Source of the DNA: CAYLRY01 sp964386535
GTDB taxonomy: Bacteria; Chloroflexota; Dehalococcoidia; Dehalococcoidales; UBA3254
DNA: 10,713 nucleotides
Direction of reading: 5' to 3'
Assembly: GCA_964386535.1 (NCBI GenBank)
Contig: CAYLRY010000062.1
Coordinates: forward strand, 1 to 10,713
Below are positions 6,347 through 10,713 of the stretch, one piece after another. The notes under the pieces are model-generated. The model saw only the letters and a list, made by a program, of their open reading frames with translations, was not told the origin of the DNA and did no database searches. How positions within the stretch are numbered: position 1 is the first letter of the stretch; the number at the start of each line of letters is the position of its first letter. A program made the translations under genes and the position numbers.

Positions 6347-6385
6347 AAAACGGGAGGCGGAGTTAGAACGCCTCCCCGATTTTTA
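6347..6385. terminator. Terminator hairpin, probably bidirectional, after the nitrilase gene
   Basis: GGGAGGCG (6352-6359) pairs with CGCCTCCC (6369-6376) around a 9-nt loop, and C6351 with G6378 after one bulged C. On the minus strand the hairpin is followed by TTTT (6350-6347) and lies 4 bp after the nitrilase stop codon, so it ends the SDR-nitrilase operon. On the plus strand it is followed by ATTTTT and would end the candidate RNA that starts near 6122. Confidence 0.8.
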
Positions 6386-7234
6386 AGCCACGTGTATATT
6401 ACCGCTTTCGGTAATCTTTGAATATAAAAAGGGTTTACGATCACGGAAATAGTCCGCTTCGAATTCGCCAGGTTTAATAATCAAATGTTTTTCTCTGGCA
6501 TCTGAGATATTTAATTCTCCATAAATGATTTCTTCATCCTCCTGACCGGCCTCAGCCACAACTTCACCCCAGGCATTGATGATTTTACTCAGCCCTAAAA
6601 ATTTAGCCCCTCTCTCAATACCCACCCGATCTACTGCCACCAGATGGACTTTGTTTTCGAATGCACGTGTAATAATGACGTGCTGAGGGACTATAAGACG
6701 GCCATGGGGCCAGTTGGTGGGCAGCGCTAAGATATCTGCTCCCATAAGAGCCATAACTCTGGCGCTTTCCGGAAAAGTACAGTCGTAACATATAAAAAGG
6801 CCAATATTGCCAATGTCAGTCTTATATACTTGAAATATTTCATTACCCGGATCCAGATAACGGTCTATACCAAGGTAAGGAAGATGATTCTTCCTGTATC
6901 TACCGATAAGGCCTTTGGGGCCGACCAGCACCGCCGTGTTATAACATTTGTTCCCGTCTTTTTCCAGTAGACCCGTCACCATATACACATTTAGTTCTCT
7001 ACATATGTTTGAAAATGCTTCAACAGCCGGTCCGGGCACTGTCTCAACATATGGTACAGCTTCACTGCAACTGGAGTACATATATCCGCTTAAAGCGCAT
7101 TCAGGAAAGACGATTAAGCAGGCGCCGCTGGCGGCTGCAATCCTGGTCTTGTTTAGTATGTTCTTCAAATTTTCATTATTATGCATTATTTTGGGGTTTA
7201 TCTGAACACCTGCAATTTTTATCCTGTCTTCCAT
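6383..7234 (-). CDS. Nitrilase-superfamily carbon-nitrogen hydrolase
   Basis: The 283-residue protein has the Glu-Lys-Cys catalytic triad of the nitrilase superfamily: E45 in FPECALSGY, K115 in YRKNHLP and C149 in ICYDCTFPE. Length and alpha-beta-beta-alpha pattern are full size for the family. Members hydrolyse nitriles, aliphatic amides or N-carbamoyl compounds through a Cys thioester; the substrate cannot be told from sequence, and an amidase or carbamoylase-type activity is more frequent than true nitrilase. No signal peptide is seen, so it should act in the cytoplasm. The ATG at 7234 has AGGGAGAG about 11 bp upstream, rather distant. It lies 74 bp after the SDR gene, with no strong terminator between, so the two are probably co-transcribed. 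A GC-rich hairpin at 6347-6385 terminates the unit. Confidence 0.88.
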   Translation of the reverse strand: MEDRIKIAGVQINPKIMHNNENLKNILNKTRIAAASGACLIVFPECALSGYMYSSCSEAVPYVETVPGPAVEAFSNICRELNVYMVTGLLEKDGNKCYNTAVLVGPKGLIGRYRKNHLPYLGIDRYLDPGNEIFQVYKTDIGNIGLFICYDCTFPESARVMALMGADILALPTNWPHGRLIVPQHVIITRAFENKVHLVAVDRVGIERGAKFLGLSKIINAWGEVVAEAGQEDEEIIYGELNISDAREKHLIIKPGEFEADYFRDRKPFLYSKITESGNIHVA

Positions 7235-7308
7235 GGTTCAGTTAGCTCTCCCTTAATTCAATTTTCTATTGAAGATTGCATGAATATTGAATTTCTCTTT
7301 TTAATATT

Positions 7309-8067
7309 TCAGTGTAATATGACACCCCCATCCACCACTATGGCCTGACCAGTTATAAAATCACTATCCTCTGAGGCCAGGAAAACAGCCGAACCTATCA
7401 GGTCTTGAGGATACTGGGGACGTTTCAAGATCCTGGATGATACTTCATATTGCCGGCGTTCTTCGGTAATAGTAGCGGGATCAGCGCTTAAGGTAAAACC
7501 AGGACAAAGTGAATTAACGTTAATATGGTATTCCCCAACTTCTCTGGCCAGTGAGCGAGTGAAAGTAATTACCGCACCCTTACTGGCGGCATAATGAGTC
7601 AATCTAGCAGCTCCCTGAAAAGCCAGAGAAGAGGCTATATTAATGATTTTCCCACTTTTTTGTTTAATCATGTAAGGTAAGACCGCACGGCAGCATAAAA
7701 AGACTCCTGTTACATTAACCTTAATAACTTTTTCAAAATCTGCCGGATCCATTTCCCAGCAGAGAGACCTGACTGCAATTTGACGCTGAAATACCGCTGC
7801 ATTATTGACCAGAATGTCTATTCTACCAAATCGTTCCAGTGTCTTATTCACCATCATCTGTGTATCAGCCTGGTTGGAAACATCAGTTTTTGTAGCTAAA
7901 GCTGCATATCCCTCCTGATTAATTTTTTCCGCCAGCAACTGCGCCGCCTGGAAGTTAATATCTGAGATCACCACCCGGGCACCTTCTCTGGCAAAAGCCA
8001 GAGCATAAGCCTGTCCTATCCCCTCGGCTCCCCCGGTAATAATGGATACTTTATCTTGTAGTCGCAT
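7309..8067 (-). CDS. Classical short-chain dehydrogenase/reductase (SDR)
   Basis: This 252-residue protein is a complete classical SDR. It has the cofactor loop TGGAEGIG (11-18), D36 at the end of the second strand (favours NAD over NADP), D62-V63, NNAA (88-91), the structural Asn N118 and the catalytic S146, Y159 and K163 (YAASK), with the usual 13-residue Ser-Tyr spacing. The C-terminus VVDGG is also typical. It oxidises an alcohol or reduces a ketone; FabG-like, glucose-dehydrogenase-like or 3-hydroxyacyl forms cannot be separated by eye. AGGGAG lies 8 bp before the ATG at 8067. It is the first gene of a likely operon with the nitrilase-family gene, and divergent from the enoyl-CoA hydratase operon. 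An NAD-linked oxidoreductase beside an amidohydrolase suggests catabolism of a small nitrogen-containing compound, which is inference. Confidence 0.9.
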   Translation of the reverse strand: MRLQDKVSIITGGAEGIGQAYALAFAREGARVVISDINFQAAQLLAEKINQEGYAALATKTDVSNQADTQMMVNKTLERFGRIDILVNNAAVFQRQIAVRSLCWEMDPADFEKVIKVNVTGVFLCCRAVLPYMIKQKSGKIINIASSLAFQGAARLTHYAASKGAVITFTRSLAREVGEYHINVNSLCPGFTLSADPATITEERRQYEVSSRILKRPQYPQDLIGSAVFLASEDSDFITGQAIVVDGGVILH

Positions 8068-8110
8068 CCTGTCTTCTCCCTAGATATTGCATTTCTTATA
8101 CGTTGTTTTC

Positions 8111-8116
8111 ATTATA
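8111..8116 (-). promoter_or_regulatory. Possible -10 element for the SDR-nitrilase operon
   Basis: A perfect TATAAT on the minus strand lies 44 bp upstream of the SDR start codon. The hexamer 17 bp further upstream (ACAACC) is not a convincing -35, so the call rests on position and the -10 alone. An activator could compensate. Confidence 0.3.
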
Positions 8117-8126
8117 CACCGCGGTT

Positions 8127-8163
8127 TTGACAGGTTGTAGAGTCGAATCGGTCAACATACAAC
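8127..8163. promoter_or_regulatory. Inverted-repeat pair between divergent operons (possible operator)
   Basis: TTGAC (8127-8131) mirrors GTCAA (8151-8155), and GTTGTA (8134-8139) mirrors TACAAC (8158-8163), giving two overlapping inverted repeats. They lie between the minus-strand TATAAT at 8111 and the plus-strand promoter at 8188, where a shared regulator would bind. No regulator gene is in the window. Confidence 0.25.
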
Positions 8164-8187
8164 ATGATTATCTTATAGTGCATTTTC

Positions 8188-8216
8188 TTGACTCAAATCT
8201 CGCTTAGAGATAAACT
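8188..8216 (+). promoter_or_regulatory. Sigma-A-type promoter for the enoyl-CoA hydratase operon
   Basis: TTGACT (8188-8193), five of six matches, is followed after exactly 17 bp by TAAACT (8211-8216), four of six. The predicted transcript start near 8223 leaves a leader of about 90 nt. In the leader, CCTCAATTCTTG (8240-8251) is repeated almost exactly at 8257-8267, and CGATAAAATCG (8284-8294) is a small inverted repeat. Confidence 0.55.
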
Positions 8217-8313
8217 AGTAGTGTAAAACGATTTCATAACCTCAATTCTTGTGCATCCTCAATCTTGCCGAAAAAAATAGCCTCGATAAAATCGGGACAA
8301 AAGGGGGTATAAC

Positions 8314-9096
8314 TTGGCTTATCAGAATTTGCTCTATGAAAAAAACAACGGTATTGGTATTGTAACCATTAATCGACCTCAGGCAGCTAACGCCCTGAAT
8401 GATTTAGCTTACGCAGAGCTTTATCAAGTATTTCAGGAGATTGAAAAAGACAAGGAAGTGCGGGTAGTCATTCTCACAGGCGCTGGAGAAAAATCATTTA
8501 TTGCCGGTACAGACATTACAAACATGGCTAAAATGAACTCCATCGAAGCCCGCGAATTCGCCACTACGCTTAAGAAGACCTTTGACCTGGTGTACAATTT
8601 ACCCAAACCAGTTATTGCCGCGGTTAACGGCTATGCGTATGGCGGTGGATGCGAATTAGCTATGTGCGCTGACATCATTTTTGCTTCAGAAAACGCCAGG
8701 TTCGGACAACTCGAAATTAACGTAGGGATTATTCCTGGTTCAGGCGGCACCCAGAGGCTGCAAAGGTTGATCGGCATTAACCGGGCTAAGGAAATGATTT
8801 ACACAGGCGCCATCGTAGATGCTAAGACTGCTTATGCCATGGGTATGTTAAACAAAGTGGTACCTCTGGCAGATCTGATGAAAGAAGCTAAGGACATGGC
8901 GCAGAAGTTAATGGAAAAAAGCAGTGTCATGTTGAATCTGGCGAAATTAGCCATTAACAACGGCGCTAATGTGGATCTGGAAACAGGATTGAATATAGAA
9001 CTGCAATGTTTTGCACAGTGTTTTGCCACTGAAGACCAGAAGGAAGCCATGAAGGCATTCATAGAGAAAAGAAAACCCCAGTTGAAAAACAAATAA
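8314..9096 (+). CDS. Enoyl-CoA hydratase / crotonase
   Basis: The 260-residue product is a full-length crotonase-superfamily enzyme and would hydrate trans-2-enoyl-CoA (such as crotonyl-CoA) to 3-hydroxyacyl-CoA, or the reverse, in the cytoplasm. Both catalytic glutamates of the rat mitochondrial hydratase (E144 and E164 there) are kept as E114 in GGGCELA and E134 in FGQLEINVG. The oxyanion-hole segments are SFIAGTDI (61-68; most relatives have AGADI) and NGYAYGGG (105-112). IPGSGGTQRL (140-149) is also typical. The start is TTG at 8314, six bases after AGGGGG (8302-8307); no better start lies nearby. It is the first gene of a three-gene CoA operon with 3-hydroxyacyl-CoA dehydrogenase and a thiolase-family gene, which fits a short-chain beta-oxidation or butyrate pathway. 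Chain-length preference is not visible. It might be named crt in clostridial annotation, but that is not certain. Confidence 0.92.
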   Translation: MAYQNLLYEKNNGIGIVTINRPQAANALNDLAYAELYQVFQEIEKDKEVRVVILTGAGEKSFIAGTDITNMAKMNSIEAREFATTLKKTFDLVYNLPKPVIAAVNGYAYGGGCELAMCADIIFASENARFGQLEINVGIIPGSGGTQRLQRLIGINRAKEMIYTGAIVDAKTAYAMGMLNKVVPLADLMKEAKDMAQKLMEKSSVMLNLAKLAINNGANVDLETGLNIELQCFAQCFATEDQKEAMKAFIEKRKPQLKNK

Positions 9097-9155
9097 ATTA
9101 AGGCTTGAAACGGCAAATTGTCCGTGAATGGCAAAAATAAGGAGGCATAAATACT

Positions 9156-10010
9156 ATGGAAATTAAAACTGTTGCTGTCATCGGTGCAGGCACAATGGGT
9201 AACGGCATTGCCCAGGTCACAGCCGCGGCCGGCTACAATGTAATCATGACTGACATCAAAGAAGAATTTTGTGCCAGAGGTATTGCCACCATCACCAGCA
9301 GTCTGGACAGGATGATTAAGAAGGGAACCTGTACAGAAGACACTAAGAAGGCGATTCTTGGCCGGATTAAGACCACGATCGATATGAAAGAAGCCCAAAA
9401 TGCCCAACTGGTCATAGAATGTGCTCCTGAAATCCTGGATTTGAAAGCTAATATTTTCAAAGAGCTTGACTCAATCTGCCCACCTGAGACTATTCTGGCA
9501 TCAAATACCTCCACTCTGCCTATTGGCGCAATCTCTACTTCTGTTAAGAGAAAAGACAAAGTGGTAGGCATTCATTTTATGAATCCGGTACCAATAATGA
9601 AGGGAGTAGAGGTTATAGTCAGTACCTTTACTTCTCCAGAGACTGTTGAGATTAGTAAAAATTTCGTAAAAGCTGTAGGCAAAGAACCCTGTGAAGCCAG
9701 AGACTATGCCGGCTTTATCGTTTCTCGCCTGATAGATGTACTGGTCAATGAAGCCGTCCAATGCGTCATGGACGGTAACAAACCTGAAGAAGTAGACAAG
9801 GCGATGCGGCTGTGCTGCAACTTCCCCATGGGCCCGCTAGAACTAAGCGACCTGACTGGTATCGATATCGTCCTGCATGGTTTGGAGACTATGAAAGGCG
9901 AGTTTGGTGACAGAATGAATCCTGTTCCGCTATTGAAAGCCCAGGTCCGGTCCGGCGCTCTCGGTCGTAAGACCGGCAAAGGTTGGTATGATTATCCGGC
10001 AAAAAAATAA
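9156..10010 (+). CDS. 3-hydroxyacyl-CoA (3-hydroxybutyryl-CoA) dehydrogenase
   Basis: The 284-residue protein has the length and motifs of the single-function NAD(P)-dependent enzyme of clostridia. It interconverts 3-hydroxyacyl-CoA and 3-oxoacyl-CoA. The dinucleotide loop is GAGTMG (10-15), with D33 near the end of the second strand favouring NAD. Active-site residues aligned to human HAD are S119 (SNTS), H140 (HFMNPVP) and E152. The position equivalent to human N208, in the near-universal GFIVNR motif, is S190 (GFIVSR), a notable change. The C-terminal domain has FPMGPLELSDLTGID and ends with LGRKTGKGWYDY, both typical. AAGGAGG (9139-9145) lies 10 bp before the ATG. It follows the hydratase by 59 bp and precedes a thiolase-family gene, so the three proteins catalyse consecutive steps. 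It could be called hbd by family position. Confidence 0.92.
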   Translation: MEIKTVAVIGAGTMGNGIAQVTAAAGYNVIMTDIKEEFCARGIATITSSLDRMIKKGTCTEDTKKAILGRIKTTIDMKEAQNAQLVIECAPEILDLKANIFKELDSICPPETILASNTSTLPIGAISTSVKRKDKVVGIHFMNPVPIMKGVEVIVSTFTSPETVEISKNFVKAVGKEPCEARDYAGFIVSRLIDVLVNEAVQCVMDGNKPEEVDKAMRLCCNFPMGPLELSDLTGIDIVLHGLETMKGEFGDRMNPVPLLKAQVRSGALGRKTGKGWYDYPAKK

Positions 10011-10050
10011 GATAGGGTAACTGTTAAAGCGTATTGAATAATTAATTTGG

Positions 10051-10104
10051 GATTTGGAAATTTGAAAAAATCAGAAGATTATACACATTTCCGACCTCCA
10101 AATC
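10051..10104 (+). other. Inverted repeat in the spacer before the thiolase gene
   Basis: GATTTGGA (10051-10058) is complementary to TCCAAATC (10097-10104), and the overlapping GGAAAT (10056-10061) to ATTTCC (10087-10092). The alternatives could form one bulged hairpin. It has no T-tract after it, so it is not a simple terminator. It could affect mRNA processing or relative expression within the operon, or be chance in AT-rich DNA. Confidence 0.3.
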
Positions 10105-10145
10105 AGGATATATTTTGGAAATAAATAACAATTAGGAGTAATGCA

Positions 10146-10713
10146 GTGGTAAATAAAAACAGTGATGTGGTCATCGTCAGCGCTCTAAGAACGCCATTCG
10201 GCAGGTATGGTGGATCCCTACGTGATATTGATTATTACGATCTGGGCGCTATCCCCATGCGGGAAGTTTTAAAAAGGGTCAATGTCCCCCCTAACACTGT
10301 AGGTAATGTATTCTGGGGTGTGGGTGATACTTCAGCCTGCAAAGAGGTTTATACCCCGGTAGCTGCGCGCCAGACCCTTATTAAAGCCGGCATGCCACAT
10401 GAAACCCCTTCAATATCGTTTGATATGGCCTGTGTTTCAGCCATGCATGCCATAAAGCTGGCTGCCATGGAAATGAAAGCTGGGGAAATTGATTGCGCAA
10501 TTGCTGGTGGCGCTACTTCCTTTAGTCGTGAACCATTAATATTAAGAAATCTCAGGTTCAATGGTTTCCGCCTGGGCGACGTTAAGATGGAAGATCCCCT
10601 CTTTGGTCTGGGATATAAGGATTTTAACCCAGTTTCTGTAGATAGTGATAATATTGCTATTGAACATGGTGTAGATAGGGTTGAGCAGGACGAATGGGCT
10701 GCCCGCAGTCATG
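10146..10713 (+). CDS. Thiolase-family protein (acetyl-CoA acetyltransferase-like), 5' part
   Basis: A GTG at 10146, seven bases after AGGAG (10134-10138), opens a frame that runs to the window edge (189 codons). The nearby ATG at 10141 stops after three codons. The start VVIVSALRTPFGRYGGSL is the classic thiolase N-terminus, and the acyl-accepting Cys is C96 in SFDMACVSAMHAIKLA, followed by IAGGATSFSREP like the family's AGGxExMSxxP. Around the Cys, the usual N-x-x-C-x-S-G is D-M-A-C-V-S-A, a departure from biosynthetic and degradative thiolases. Thiolases cleave 3-oxoacyl-CoA with CoA, or condense two acyl-CoAs. With the hydratase and dehydrogenase upstream, it would complete the beta-oxidation or butyrate sequence. 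The C-terminal His and Cys catalytic residues lie outside the window, so activity cannot be judged. Confidence 0.88.
   Translation, partial: MVNKNSDVVIVSALRTPFGRYGGSLRDIDYYDLGAIPMREVLKRVNVPPNTVGNVFWGVGDTSACKEVYTPVAARQTLIKAGMPHETPSISFDMACVSAMHAIKLAAMEMKAGEIDCAIAGGATSFSREPLILRNLRFNGFRLGDVKMEDPLFGLGYKDFNPVSVDSDNIAIEHGVDRVEQDEWAARSH

Larger units (their letters stand above)
6122..6385 (+). ncRNA. Candidate structured RNA or attenuator-like leader with no downstream gene
   Basis: Between the PAP2 gene and the end of the nitrilase gene there are about 260 bp with a promoter-like element at one end, a terminator hairpin at the other and dense inverted repeats between. These are ACACCT (6135-6140) with AGGTGT (6156-6161), TGTCAAT (6159-6165) with ATTGACA (6197-6203), GCCCTGC (6210-6216) with GCAGGGC (6223-6229), GGACCT (6267-6272) with AGGTCC (6286-6291), and ATACAA (6323-6328) with TTGTAT (6331-6336). 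The first two pairings share 6159-6161 and exclude each other. I compared it by eye with 6S RNA, tmRNA, SRP RNA, RNase P RNA, T-box and common riboswitch signatures and recognise none. It could be an sRNA, a leader stranded by rearrangement, or chance. The ends are estimates. Confidence 0.35.

Noticed and set aside
7257..7273. TTCAAT/ATTGAA hairpin as a terminator between the SDR and nitrilase genes
   Set aside because: It is a 6-bp AT-rich stem without a proper T-tract, too weak to separate the two genes.
8127..8132. TTGACA as the -35 of the hydratase promoter
   Set aside because: No acceptable -10 lies 16-18 bp downstream (the position reads GGTCAA); TTGACT at 8188 with TAAACT is better placed.
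8832..9407. A 191-codon open frame on the minus strand across the hydratase-dehydrogenase junction
   Set aside because: It is antisense to two well-supported enzymes with intact catalytic motifs, spans their spacer, and has no recognisable domain.

Overview
This window looks like chromosomal DNA from an anaerobic, low-to-moderate GC Gram-positive bacterium, most likely of the class Clostridia (a Peptococcaceae- or Syntrophomonas-like fermenter or syntroph). The reasons are the strong AGGAGG-type ribosome binding sites, TTG and GTG starts, AT-rich spacers with sigma-A-like promoters, a tungsten-type aldehyde:ferredoxin oxidoreductase, and a clostridial set of CoA beta-oxidation/butyrate genes. 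The genus cannot be fixed from the sequence alone. No rRNA, tRNA, CRISPR array or insertion sequence was seen.

Layout. Positions 1-1129 (+) hold the C-terminal part of a surface protein: tandem Ig-like repeats, a Gly-rich linker, a further Ig-like domain, a Thr/Pro stalk and a C-terminal membrane anchor, closed by a strong terminator. Positions 1272-3444 (+) form an AOR plus MoaD/ThiS-like two-gene operon ending in a second terminator. A near-consensus promoter at 3526-3554 then drives a short GH3/ANL-like adenylate-forming protein (3593-4744) that stops where the mobile C-terminal domain would begin. Its stop codon overlaps, tail to tail, that of a small membrane protein (4741-5157, -). Upstream of that gene on the same strand lies a PAP2 lipid phosphatase-like gene (5277-5927, -).

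Positions 5928-6382 contain no long gene but are not featureless. On the + strand there is a promoter-like element, competing inverted repeats around a well-placed Shine-Dalgarno and a 14-codon ORF, several hairpins and a terminator. This resembles a leader-peptide attenuator or a stand-alone structured RNA, with no co-directional gene after it inside the window. It is the most intriguing part of the window and remains inferential.

Positions 6383-8067 (-) carry a short-chain dehydrogenase followed by a nitrilase-superfamily amidohydrolase, probably one operon. Divergent from it, 8314-10713 (+) carries enoyl-CoA hydratase, 3-hydroxyacyl-CoA dehydrogenase and the start of a thiolase-family gene cut by the window edge. 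Together these three supply the hydration, NAD-linked oxidation and thiolytic steps (or the reverse) of short-chain acyl-CoA metabolism. No acyl-CoA dehydrogenase or CoA transferase is visible. AOR could connect aldehydes and carboxylic acids to ferredoxin in such an organism, but that link is inferred from content, not from an operon.
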